Below are positions 46,632 to 55,039 of a DNA stretch of 64,000 nt, in pieces. A program made the translations under genes and the position numbers. This DNA is from JAEXOD01 sp964652025 (GTDB lineage Bacteria; Bacteroidota; Ignavibacteria; Ignavibacteriales; Melioribacteraceae). Numbering within the stretch: position 1 is the stretch's first letter; every line of letters starts with the position of its first letter. The DNA lies in contig CAZYZX010000003.1 in the NCBI GenBank assembly GCA_964652025.1, forward strand, positions 1-64,000, in the 5' to 3' direction. The notes under the pieces were generated by a model. The model saw only the letters and a list, made by a program, of their open reading frames with translations, was not told the origin of the DNA and did no database searches.

Positions 46632-48212
46632 ATGGATTTACTACACAACGAGTTTGCAGTATTTTTTCTTATTGTAGCATTAGGTCTTATTTTAGGAGGA
46701 ATAAAAATAAAGGGAATATCTTTAGAAAGTAGCGGAGTAATATTTGTTGCTTTAATTTTTGGTCATTATGGGCATAAAACCCCGGAATTGTTACAAAATA
46801 TTGGCTTAGTATTATTTATTTACTCAGTAGGGATTGCTGCTGGACCAGGATTTTTTAAATCATTTAAGGAACAAGGGCTGCATTTTATTCTTTTAGCAGC
46901 AATAATAGTATTTAGTGGAGGAGCGATTACTTTATTGCTTGGTAAACTAACCGGTACCGACATGCGATTAATGGTAGGTTTATTTACTGGTGCTCTTACT
47001 AGCACACCTGGTTTAGCAACCGCTATTGATGCTTCTAAATCTACCCTTGCTTCTATTGGTTATGGTATTGCTTATCCATTTGGAGTTTTAGGTGTTATTA
47101 TTTTTGTGCGTATAATTAATAAAATTGTACGTGTGGATTTAAATTCATCTAAAGCAGAATATGATGAAAGCCTAAAGAAAGATAACCCTAATTTATTTAA
47201 TAAAAATTATAAAGTTACTAATCCAAATATTTTTGGTAAAGCTATTGGTGAACTTAAAATTCGCTCTATGACAAATTGTAACATATCTAGGGTTTATCAT
47301 AACGGGATTACTACTACCCCTACCTCAGAAACTGTACTACACGAAGGGGATATAATTAAAGCTGTTGGTAGTTTAGATGGTTTGGAAAAAGTGAAACTTT
47401 TAATTGGTGAAGAAACAGATGTTAAAATTCCTTTAAGTAAAGACTATTTAATTAAAACTGTATTAGTTTCAAATCCTAAAATTTCTGGAAAAACATTCGC
47501 AGAAATTGGACTTTTTGCAAATTACGAAACAACAGCAACTTGCATAAGACGAGCCGGAATTGATATTACCCCAAAAGCATCTACAAAACTACAACTTGGG
47601 GATAAGGTTACAATTGCACTACCAAAGGCAAATTTAAGGCAAGTTGAAAATTTGTTCGGTCATACAAGACAGCAATTTCAATTAGATTTTTTACCAATAG
47701 CAATTGGAATTATTTTAGGTTTAATAATTGGTCAAATTAAAATTCCTATTATGGGTTTAAACTTTTCCTTAGGTGTAACTGGCGGTGTATTGCTTTCATC
47801 GCTTGTTTTAGCTCGAATTGGTAGAACTGGTCCTATATTATGGAACATTGCCGGTGAGGTTAATCAATTTTTAAGAAAAATTGGATTAGTTTTTTTTCTT
47901 GTTGGAGTTGGAACAAATGCTGGGGAACATTTAGTAGAAACAATATTAAATAATGGTTTTATGTTGTTTTATTTAGGAGCAATTGTTACAATATTACCGA
48001 TGATTATTGCTTTAATTTATGCTCGGATAGTATTAAAAATGAACTTTTTACTATTTTTAGGTGCCCTATCTGGTGGCATGACAAGTACACCTGCTCTAAG
48101 CGCAATAGACTCTATGACCGATTCCGAAGCTCCTAAAATTGGCTATGCAACTATTTATCCTTTTGCACTTGTGTTTATGATCATTAGTAGTCAATTATTA
48201 TGCTTATTTTAG
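46632..48212 (+). CDS. AspT/YidE-family membrane transporter with two RCK_C domains
   Basis: A 526-residue membrane protein with the two-block architecture of the aspartate:alanine antiporter (AspT)/YidE/YbjL family. It has a first bundle of about five helices (LVLFIYSVGIAAGPGFF), two TrkA-C/RCK_C-type soluble domains (about 190-255 and 270-345), and a second bundle repeating the first (GLVFFLVGVGTNAG). The SALTSTP/GGMTSTPALSA motifs occur once in each half. It probably exchanges small acids; the substrate is unknown. Confidence 0.88.
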   Translation: MDLLHNEFAVFFLIVALGLILGGIKIKGISLESSGVIFVALIFGHYGHKTPELLQNIGLVLFIYSVGIAAGPGFFKSFKEQGLHFILLAAIIVFSGGAITLLLGKLTGTDMRLMVGLFTGALTSTPGLATAIDASKSTLASIGYGIAYPFGVLGVIIFVRIINKIVRVDLNSSKAEYDESLKKDNPNLFNKNYKVTNPNIFGKAIGELKIRSMTNCNISRVYHNGITTTPTSETVLHEGDIIKAVGSLDGLEKVKLLIGEETDVKIPLSKDYLIKTVLVSNPKISGKTFAEIGLFANYETTATCIRRAGIDITPKASTKLQLGDKVTIALPKANLRQVENLFGHTRQQFQLDFLPIAIGIILGLIIGQIKIPIMGLNFSLGVTGGVLLSSLVLARIGRTGPILWNIAGEVNQFLRKIGLVFFLVGVGTNAGEHLVETILNNGFMLFYLGAIVTILPMIIALIYARIVLKMNFLLFLGALSGGMTSTPALSAIDSMTDSEAPKIGYATIYPFALVFMIISSQLLCLF

Positions 48213-48291
48213 ATTTTTATTTGAATTATTTTTAGATTAAATGAGTTAATTTTTATATATTAATTGTTTATTAATTATTACAGAGGTAAAG

Positions 48292-48780
48292 ATGTATGTA
48301 AAAAAATCCCTTTCTATTTTAAGTATTTTTGTTTTAGCCATAGCACTATTAGTTGTTAGTTGCGGTAAGCAAGAAGAAAAGAAAACAGAAGAGAAACAAA
48401 AAACCGAAGCCCCAGCAGATACCAACGCACAAAAGCCTGCTGAGCAAGTTACACAAGAAAAAGCAGCCCCACAAATTCCGGATATTAAAGGCACTTATAC
48501 AGGTGTTTTTGATAGCAGAGCTACAACACTAACTATTACAGAGCAAACAGATAAAACATTTAAGGGGAAAATTACAATTAATTACCGCGAAGTAATTAAT
48601 CAAGAAGTTAGCGGAGAATTTGACCCAGATACAAAAGCTTTTAGTATGAAAGATTTATTACACAGTCGTTATGCAGGTAAATATAATGGTAAATTTACCG
48701 ACGATTTAACCAAACTTTCTGGAACTTTTACAATGAACGTAGATAAGACAAAATTAAGTTTTAACCTTACTAAAAAATAA
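48292..48780 (+). CDS. Small lipoprotein, unknown function
   Basis: A 162-residue lipoprotein. The signal peptide ends in LLVVSC with the lipidated C24. A Lys/Glu/Pro/Gln-rich linker (25-65) is followed by a small beta-barrel-like domain (GTYTGVFDSRATTLTI, FKGKITINYREV, KLSGTFTMNVDKTKLSF). It has an AGAGG site before the start. It is followed after 11 bp by a second lipoprotein gene. Confidence 0.82.
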   Translation: MYVKKSLSILSIFVLAIALLVVSCGKQEEKKTEEKQKTEAPADTNAQKPAEQVTQEKAAPQIPDIKGTYTGVFDSRATTLTITEQTDKTFKGKITINYREVINQEVSGEFDPDTKAFSMKDLLHSRYAGKYNGKFTDDLTKLSGTFTMNVDKTKLSFNLTKK

Positions 48781-48791
48781 TAGGAGAAGTA

Positions 48792-49742
48792 ATGAAAAAA
48801 TTATTATTGTTATTAATATTACCTTTATTAATTTTTACAGCATGTAACAACGAAGAAGATAACCCTGTAGCACCAACACCAAAGGGTAATATTATTGTTA
48901 AATCCACACCTGCAGGAGCAAAAATTTACTTATCAGGCACAAATACTGGGAAAGTTACACCAGATACATTAAAAAACTTAAACGCAGGTGTTTACACTAT
49001 TAAGTTAGTATTAGATAATTATTTAGACACTTCTTACACAGTAAACTTAGCAGGTAACACTACCGAAACAATTAACATAGTAATGCGAGAAAACTTTAGA
49101 GGCAACTTAAATATTAAATCTACCCCAGTTGGTGCACAAATTTGGTTAAATGGTGTTAACACGGGTAAGGTTACTCCAGATACCTTAAATTATTTGCGTG
49201 TTGGTGCTCATACTATTAAGTTAGTAAAAGGAAATTTCTTTGACTCTACATTTACAGTAAATGTTACCTTAAACCAAACAACTACTTATGATATTAACAT
49301 GGATCCACTTCCGGTAAAATATGGACCAGTAAGATTATGGGAAACTTTAGGAACTACTGCAGCTCAACCAAGTGGCTTGGATTTATCAACAGGCAATGCA
49401 TATGGTATTTCTTCTGCAAATAAAGTTGATGTAGACATATTCTATTCATCTACTGGCTTTATTGTAAGAAGTGCTAATGGTGCTAGCGGAATGACGCGTG
49501 AAACATGGTTTAAAGTTGGAACGGGAAGCGACTTAACAGATGGTAAAGACTCGCCAGTTAGAGATAATACATGGACAACAAGCATGGGTGATAGAGAGCT
49601 AAAATATGTTTACTTATATGATGCAGATGGCAATTATAGTAAACTTAAAATAGTAAATTATGGTGGCGGTGTGCCCGGTACTCCAGCTTGGGTAGAAGTT
49701 GAATGGTATTATCAAACTAAGGTTGGTAGTAGAGCATTCTAA
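48792..49742 (+). CDS. Lipoprotein with two PEGA repeats
   Basis: A 316-residue lipoprotein: signal peptide with lipobox IFTAC (C18), then two PEGA domains (about 32-98 and 103-170). These share NTGKVTPDTL and TIKLV at matching places, so they arose by duplication. The C-terminal 145 residues form a separate domain of unknown type (VRLWETLGTTAAQPSG, WVEVEWYYQT). PEGA domains often bind or decorate the cell envelope. The ribosome-binding site is TAGGAGAAGTA. Confidence 0.88.
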   Translation: MKKLLLLLILPLLIFTACNNEEDNPVAPTPKGNIIVKSTPAGAKIYLSGTNTGKVTPDTLKNLNAGVYTIKLVLDNYLDTSYTVNLAGNTTETINIVMRENFRGNLNIKSTPVGAQIWLNGVNTGKVTPDTLNYLRVGAHTIKLVKGNFFDSTFTVNVTLNQTTTYDINMDPLPVKYGPVRLWETLGTTAAQPSGLDLSTGNAYGISSANKVDVDIFYSSTGFIVRSANGASGMTRETWFKVGTGSDLTDGKDSPVRDNTWTTSMGDRELKYVYLYDADGNYSKLKIVNYGGGVPGTPAWVEVEWYYQTKVGSRAF

Positions 49743-49763
49743 AACTAAATTAATATTATCGAA

Positions 49764-49797
49764 AGAAAAAAGACGCCTTTTGGCGTCTTTTTTTTTA
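49764..49797. terminator. Bidirectional terminator between the lipoprotein and Hyf-like genes
   Basis: AAAAAAGACGCC (49766-49777) and GGCGTCTTTTTT (49782-49793) form a stem around a TTTT loop, with A and T tracts on both sides. It can end the plus-strand lipoprotein transcript and the minus-strand Hyf-like operon, whose last stop is at 49795. Confidence 0.88.
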
Positions 49798-50544
49798 TTT
49801 TTTATTTAACCAATCTAATAACGCATTAATAAAAGTAAGCGGATGTGGTGGGCAACCAGGAACATATAAATCTATATTATTTTCCTCTAAAAACGAACGG
49901 TCAATTTGCTTTGAATTAGCAAAAATACCACCACTAATTGCACATGCACCATATAAAATAATAATTTTAGGATTTGGACAAGCATCATAAGTTATTTGTA
50001 ATGCTTGTGCCATGTTTTTACTTATTGGTCCAGTTATAACAATTCCATCTGCATGGCGAGGTGATGCAACAAACTCTATTCCGTAACGTCCCATATCAAA
50101 ATTAACATTGCTTAATGCATTAAGCTCTAACTCGCACCCATTGCACCCAGCAGCAGATACTTGCCTTAATTTAAGAGACTTACCAAAATAATCGCGTATT
50201 TTTTGTGCCGCTACTTCTGGTTTAACAATATTTATTGTGCTATCTACAATTAAATCTTTTTTATTAGATACACCTAATTTGTAGTCTTGCGTAAATTTTA
50301 TAATTCCTTCTGGGCAAGATTCCTCGCAAATTGGGCAAAATATGCACCTACCTAAATCAATTTTAACAGGATTAAGTGATATAGCATTTGTTGGGCAATT
50401 ATCTACGCAAAGCGTGCAATTATTAGCACAAGCTTTGTTTTCAATTTTTGGTAACCCCCTGTAACGCTCTGGGAATTTAACATTCCTCACGTCATGAATT
50501 ATGGGGTCACCCTGTAATATTCTAATTTTTAATGCATCAATCAT
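49795..50544 (-). CDS. Hyf-like small subunit fused to a 2x[4Fe-4S] ferredoxin domain
   Basis: A 249-residue protein joining two usual subunits. Residues 39-77 carry two [4Fe-4S] sets (C39, C43, C46, C50; C67, C70, C73, C77), like HyfH/HycF. Residues 125-249 are the NuoB/HyfI-type small subunit, with C134, C137, C201 and C231 for the proximal cluster (AGCNGCELE, YGACAISGG, VPGCPPHP). So the electron wire is intact. It is the last gene of the Hyf-like operon, 12 bp after the large-subunit gene. Fusion of these two parts is the odd feature; they are normally separate. Confidence 0.88.
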   Translation of the reverse strand: MIDALKIRILQGDPIIHDVRNVKFPERYRGLPKIENKACANNCTLCVDNCPTNAISLNPVKIDLGRCIFCPICEESCPEGIIKFTQDYKLGVSNKKDLIVDSTINIVKPEVAAQKIRDYFGKSLKLRQVSAAGCNGCELELNALSNVNFDMGRYGIEFVASPRHADGIVITGPISKNMAQALQITYDACPNPKIIILYGACAISGGIFANSKQIDRSFLEENNIDLYVPGCPPHPLTFINALLDWLNKK

Positions 50545-50556
50545 AAATCAATCCTT

Positions 50557-52029
50557 TTATAAATCATGACCGGCATAAGATAAATCGAAACTTTTGTTGC
50601 AAAGCGGAAAATCTGAAATGCCAGTTTTTCTTAAAGCAAGTGATAATCCATACCAATTGTTAAAAGATGGATCTTTAATTTTATAGTTACTAAAATTGGA
50701 ATTAGAATCTGTAAAAGCTACATGAACAACTTCACCGCGCCAAGCTTCTGTAACAGAAACTACACCACAGTTTGGTGCTATTTTATCTAATGACGTGTTT
50801 ATATTCCCCATAGGTAAATTATCTAATTGTTCAAAAACAAATCTAAAAGATTCCTCAACTTCTAATGCACGAATTTTAGCGCGTGCAAAAACATCACCCG
50901 TTTCTAAAGTAATAACCGATACAGGTGCAAACCTATAAACACCATAGGGAAAGTGTACTCTTACGTCTTCATCTAAACCACAACTGCGCCCTGCCGGACC
51001 TACCAAGCCAACTTGTTTTGCTAAGTTATAACTTACTGTACCAGTTTCTTCAAAACGTGAAAACGCCCCAACAGATGAAAAAAGATAATCGCTTATTTTA
51101 ATAAAATCATTTTTTACAATTGTTAATTGCTCTTTTACTTTAGTTAAAATATCATCTGTAAAATCAAAACGTACACCACCATATTTTAATAAACCACGTC
51201 CATATCTATTACCACACAATGCTGCTAAACTATTAATAACAAGTGTTCTAATTCTTCCATAAGAAGCGGATGGCAACGCAAAACCAACATCGTTTGCAAG
51301 ACCAATTAAGCCACTAATGTGCATTGCTATGCGCTCTAATTCGCTTGCAATACCTCTAATAGACTCACCGCGCAAGGGAACCTTTGTATTACTAAGTGCT
51401 TCGATAGCCATACAATTTGTTAAAGCGTGCCCTATAGTAGTATCACCAGCAATAGACTCTGCAAGCTGAACTTGTTTATTAAGTGGCGTATTAATAAATA
51501 ATTCCTCTACCCCGCGGTGTTGGTAACCTAAATTTATTTCTAAGTTGTAAACTAATTCCCCATGGCATTGAAACCTAAAATGACCTGGCTCAATAACTCC
51601 CGCATGAACAGGTCCCACAGCTACTTCGTGAACTTCTTCACCTTCTAATTTATAAAACTCATATTCTTTATTATAAACTGTGTCCTGTTTTCTAACAGGT
51701 CTAATCCATGGATGATTTGCGAACACAATTCCATAATTTTCTGCAAGCTCGCACTCAAAATAATTTGTATGGGGATAGTTATTAGCAAAACTATTTAATG
51801 CTAAATCTCCATCTAACACACAGCCCAATATATTAAAAGCCGAGTGTTCTTTATCTGCAAAAATAGCAACAATTTTATTTGGTGTTTCCCGATCAATTGT
51901 AGTTAAAGTAATTAGCCTATTTTCACTGTTTAGTAAACTTTCCGCACCTTTTTCAAAATCTGTTTTACTAAAAAAAGGAATTTTATTTATCTCAAAAACC
52001 TGATGATTTTGAACTGTTAGATAATTCAT
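50557..52029 (-). CDS. Hyf-like large subunit (NuoC-NuoD fusion type) without NiFe ligands
   Basis: A 490-residue protein: an N-terminal NuoC-like part (about 1-125) fused to a NuoD/hydrogenase-large-subunit-like part. The fold is clear (VGPVHAGVIEPGHFRF, INLGYQHRGVEELF, ESIRGIASELERIAMH). At the place of ERICGICSFAH it reads ESIAGDTTIGH, so both Cys are lost (A194, T197). The end FDLSYAGHDL stands where hydrogenases have xLCYACTDR (S484 and G487). It therefore cannot bind NiFe in the known way. It resembles Ehr-type complexes. The start overlaps the upstream stop (ATGA). Confidence 0.9.
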   Translation of the reverse strand: MNYLTVQNHQVFEINKIPFFSKTDFEKGAESLLNSENRLITLTTIDRETPNKIVAIFADKEHSAFNILGCVLDGDLALNSFANNYPHTNYFECELAENYGIVFANHPWIRPVRKQDTVYNKEYEFYKLEGEEVHEVAVGPVHAGVIEPGHFRFQCHGELVYNLEINLGYQHRGVEELFINTPLNKQVQLAESIAGDTTIGHALTNCMAIEALSNTKVPLRGESIRGIASELERIAMHISGLIGLANDVGFALPSASYGRIRTLVINSLAALCGNRYGRGLLKYGGVRFDFTDDILTKVKEQLTIVKNDFIKISDYLFSSVGAFSRFEETGTVSYNLAKQVGLVGPAGRSCGLDEDVRVHFPYGVYRFAPVSVITLETGDVFARAKIRALEVEESFRFVFEQLDNLPMGNINTSLDKIAPNCGVVSVTEAWRGEVVHVAFTDSNSNFSNYKIKDPSFNNWYGLSLALRKTGISDFPLCNKSFDLSYAGHDL

Positions 52030-53480
52030 AAGCTATATCCAAAAGCCTTAGTAATTTGTATTAAGTTTGGTAATAAAAATTGGTTAGCAAATCCAGAAAC
52101 AGCAATTAACATAATTATTAATAAAATTGATACAATGTTAATTATATCAAAACCTTCTTTATCTTTAGTTAAATTTATATTATCCTCTTCTTCGTAAAGC
52201 ATTTTAAAGGTAACTTTACCCATGCTAATAAAAATAAATATTAAAATTAGCATAACAACAAAAAGAATAATTGGCAAATCAGAAAAAAGAATACCTTCAA
52301 AAATAGTAAGCTCGCTAAAAAATATTCCTAATGGCGGAATGCCTGAAATGGCTAAATATGCAATAATAAATATCCACCCCGTAATAGGGAATAATTTTAA
52401 TACTTTAGAAACTTTATTAACTTCTCTTGTATTGTAATAAAAATGTATTTTACCAGCAGAAAGGAACAAAATAATTTTAGCCACAGAGTTATAAAAAGCA
52501 TGCAATAAAGCCCCAAGAAAGGCTAAATTACCAACAGCAACACCTAAAGTTATAAGCCCCAAATGCTCTACACTAGAGTAAGCAAGCATCCTTTTAAAAT
52601 TATTAGCCTTAAACATATAAATAGCAGCAGCTAATAAGGAAATAATTGCACCAATTATAAGCAAAGTGCGTGCAAAATAAAAAGAGTTAGAAAACTTAAT
52701 AATGTTAAAAATTCTTAATACACCAATTAGTGCCGTTAACCTTAGGGAGCCACTCATTAAAGCAGCAATAGGACTTGGGGCATTACTTGTTGCATCAACA
52801 TCTCCATTGTGCATAGGGGCAATACCAATTTTAGTACTAAGACCAATAAATATAAATATAAAACTTGCCTTTAACCAAATAGGATTTAATTTATCTGCAT
52901 ACTTAATAAAATCCGCAAAAAATAATTGACCAGCCATAATTGGAGTATTTTTAGATGATAATGCTAAAAATAAAATACCGATAAAAGCGAAAGCAATACC
53001 CACAGAAACAACAAACAAATATTTCCACATTGCTTCTAAAGCTTCTTCGTTTTTATAAAAGTAAATTAATGGGGCAACGCTTAATGTTGTAGCTTCTACA
53101 GTAACCCAATACATCCCAAAATGATTACTTAACAAAGCAGCACTATTACTTGCTAAATAAAAGTTTAATAAAACAAAATAATAACTGCAACTTATTTTAA
53201 CATTGCTTTCAATTCTATCTTTAATAAACTTATAAGATACAAGCACAACCCAAAAATAAACATTACTAAGGATAATTAAAAAGTATCTGTTTAAGTAATC
53301 CAACTCGAAAAAAGTTGGCATTTTAGAATTAAAATTATTAGTAAAAACAATAAACGAAAATGCTAAATGAAAACCAGCAGTAACTAAGGAAACAATATAT
53401 TGTAACTTCAAATCTTTTACAGCAAGCAATAAAGCGGCTATAAATATAGGTAAGATAATAAAAATAAAAAACTCTACCAT
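52026..53480 (-). CDS. HyfF-like antiporter-type membrane subunit
   Basis: A 484-residue NuoL/M/N-related proton-pumping-type subunit with about 13-14 helices. The TM5-type glutamate is E129 (YWVTVEATTLSVAP) and the TM7-type lysine K217 in STKIGIAPMH. After it comes HNGDVDATSNAPSP, where antiporter subunits usually have a WLPxAHxxAPxP loop, so that loop is altered. It overlaps the large subunit by 4 bp and the HyfE-like gene by 1 bp (TAATG). Confidence 0.87.
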   Translation of the reverse strand: MVEFFIFIILPIFIAALLLAVKDLKLQYIVSLVTAGFHLAFSFIVFTNNFNSKMPTFFELDYLNRYFLIILSNVYFWVVLVSYKFIKDRIESNVKISCSYYFVLLNFYLASNSAALLSNHFGMYWVTVEATTLSVAPLIYFYKNEEALEAMWKYLFVVSVGIAFAFIGILFLALSSKNTPIMAGQLFFADFIKYADKLNPIWLKASFIFIFIGLSTKIGIAPMHNGDVDATSNAPSPIAALMSGSLRLTALIGVLRIFNIIKFSNSFYFARTLLIIGAIISLLAAAIYMFKANNFKRMLAYSSVEHLGLITLGVAVGNLAFLGALLHAFYNSVAKIILFLSAGKIHFYYNTREVNKVSKVLKLFPITGWIFIIAYLAISGIPPLGIFFSELTIFEGILFSDLPIILFVVMLILIFIFISMGKVTFKMLYEEEDNINLTKDKEGFDIINIVSILLIIMLIAVSGFANQFLLPNLIQITKAFGYSL

Positions 53481-54112
53481 TAATCTTTCAACCTATCTAA
53501 GTGAGTAACTTCAAAGCCCGAAAACGTGCTTTTAATTCTATTTAACGCAATACCCATTAAAAATACTACAACAAAAATATCTAATAAAACACCAAGCTCA
53601 ATTGTCATAGGAAGTTCACCCGCAACAGCAGTGCTTAGCAAAAATATTCCATTTTCAAAAATTAAAAATCCTATTACGTGTACTATTAATTTTTTGCGAA
53701 ACATTATTACAAAAATACCCATAAAAATAGAAGAAAAACCCACGGCAAAAGGAATGATTTGCAAATCAGTATACTTGGATATTATTACAGAAAATACAAA
53801 AGATAAAATTATTGTAATAATAGAAAGCATTAAAAAGGTCATTTGCCTAATAGTTGGCTCAACTCGCCTTTTTACATCTAATTTAAGTATAATTTTATTT
53901 ATATAGTTTGGTATTAGTATCCCTTTTACTGCTAAAATAGTTATTGGTAAAATTACACTATAAGCGTTAAAATTATTTATTAAAGGAATAAACAGCAATA
54001 GACTTAATAAAACACCTTGAACAGTTAAAATGGTAATATATGCTTTTAACCTAAAGGTAACAGCTACATAAAAAAGAGATAAACAAAATAAAATACTAAA
54101 AATATTTTCCAT
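53480..54112 (-). CDS. HyfE-like membrane subunit
   Basis: A 210-residue hydrophobic protein with about six or seven helices, related to HyfE and the NuoK/MrpC group (VIGFLIFENGIFLLSTA is a NuoK-like segment). It is a structural proton-channel subunit of group 4 hydrogenases and related complexes. It starts 3 bp after the HyfC-like gene. Confidence 0.85.
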   Translation of the reverse strand: MENIFSILFCLSLFYVAVTFRLKAYITILTVQGVLLSLLLFIPLINNFNAYSVILPITILAVKGILIPNYINKIILKLDVKRRVEPTIRQMTFLMLSIITIILSFVFSVIISKYTDLQIIPFAVGFSSIFMGIFVIMFRKKLIVHVIGFLIFENGIFLLSTAVAGELPMTIELGVLLDIFVVVFLMGIALNRIKSTFSGFEVTHLDRLKD

Positions 54113-54115
54113 AAC

Positions 54116-55039
54116 TTATTTAGTAAAAGAATAAATTAATATGTTTAATAAACCAATAGCGGTTGTAAACAATAAATATAACGGAATATGCTTTAGTTTA
54201 AACCTAGATGTAATTGTTTCTACAATAGCCAAACTAATTGCAAGTATAACTAGCCCAATAATAAATATAACTGTTTGAAGTAAAGAAACGGAAAAACTAA
54301 ATGGATAAAACAAGGAAATTTCTAAAATAGCATAAATTAGTAATTTAATATAACTTGTATATTGATATAAAAACAGGTCAAAGCCGGAGTTATCTAAAAT
54401 CATAACCTCGTGAATCATAGTAAGCTCTAAATGGGTATTAGGGTCATCAATAGGCATGCGGCTACACTCTGTTATGGCTAACATAAAAACAGCTATTGAG
54501 CTAATTATAATAAAAATAATGTAATAAAAACTATCTAAATGTATATTAACAAAAATATCATGAAAAGAATAAAAGCCGCTAATAAAAGCAATACTACCAA
54601 ACGAAAAAAAGAAAATTGGTTCTGCAAATAGCGCAAACAAAACCTCTCTTGCTGCGCCCATACCTTCAAACGAACTGCCAATATCCATAGCGCCCATTAT
54701 TTGGAAAAACCGTGCAGTTCCTAAAGCATATGCAAAAAGTATTATATCCCCATTAAAACTTATAATGGGTTTTAAAAACATTACCGGTAAAACAGCAGCA
54801 GCAGATAAAACAAAAACAAAATTAATTACTGGAGAAATTCTGCTTATAAAAGAGGTCCCTTTTGCATTTATAGTTTCTTTTTTATATAACTTTATTAATT
54901 CAAAGTATGGTTGTAAAATTGGCGCTCCAACTCTACCAGTAAATAAAGCTTTTAATTTATTAACTAAACCTGCAAACAAAGGAGCAATAAATAAAATTAT
55001 AGCTAAAGAAAATAGCCCTTGAAAAATTTTTACGTCCAT
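54116..55039 (-). CDS. HyfC-like (NuoH-related) membrane subunit
   Basis: A 307-residue, about eight-helix relative of NuoH and HyfC. Seen are GRVGAPILQPYFELIKLY near the start and MPIDDPNTHLELTMIHEVM near 195-215, the acidic loop that lines the quinone- or cluster-proximal cavity. It ties the peripheral part to the antiporter-type subunits. Its start overlaps the HyfB-like gene by 10 bp. Confidence 0.9.
   Translation of the reverse strand: MDVKIFQGLFSLAIILFIAPLFAGLVNKLKALFTGRVGAPILQPYFELIKLYKKETINAKGTSFISRISPVINFVFVLSAAAVLPVMFLKPIISFNGDIILFAYALGTARFFQIMGAMDIGSSFEGMGAAREVLFALFAEPIFFFSFGSIAFISGFYSFHDIFVNIHLDSFYYIIFIIISSIAVFMLAITECSRMPIDDPNTHLELTMIHEVMILDNSGFDLFLYQYTSYIKLLIYAILEISLFYPFSFSVSLLQTVIFIIGLVILAISLAIVETITSRFKLKHIPLYLLFTTAIGLLNILIYSFTK

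Noticed and set aside
50557..52029. Catalytic [NiFe]-hydrogenase large subunit
   Set aside because: Gene order suggests it, but both CxxC pairs that bind the NiFe centre are replaced (A194/T197 and S484/G487), and no maturation gene or C-terminal extension is present.
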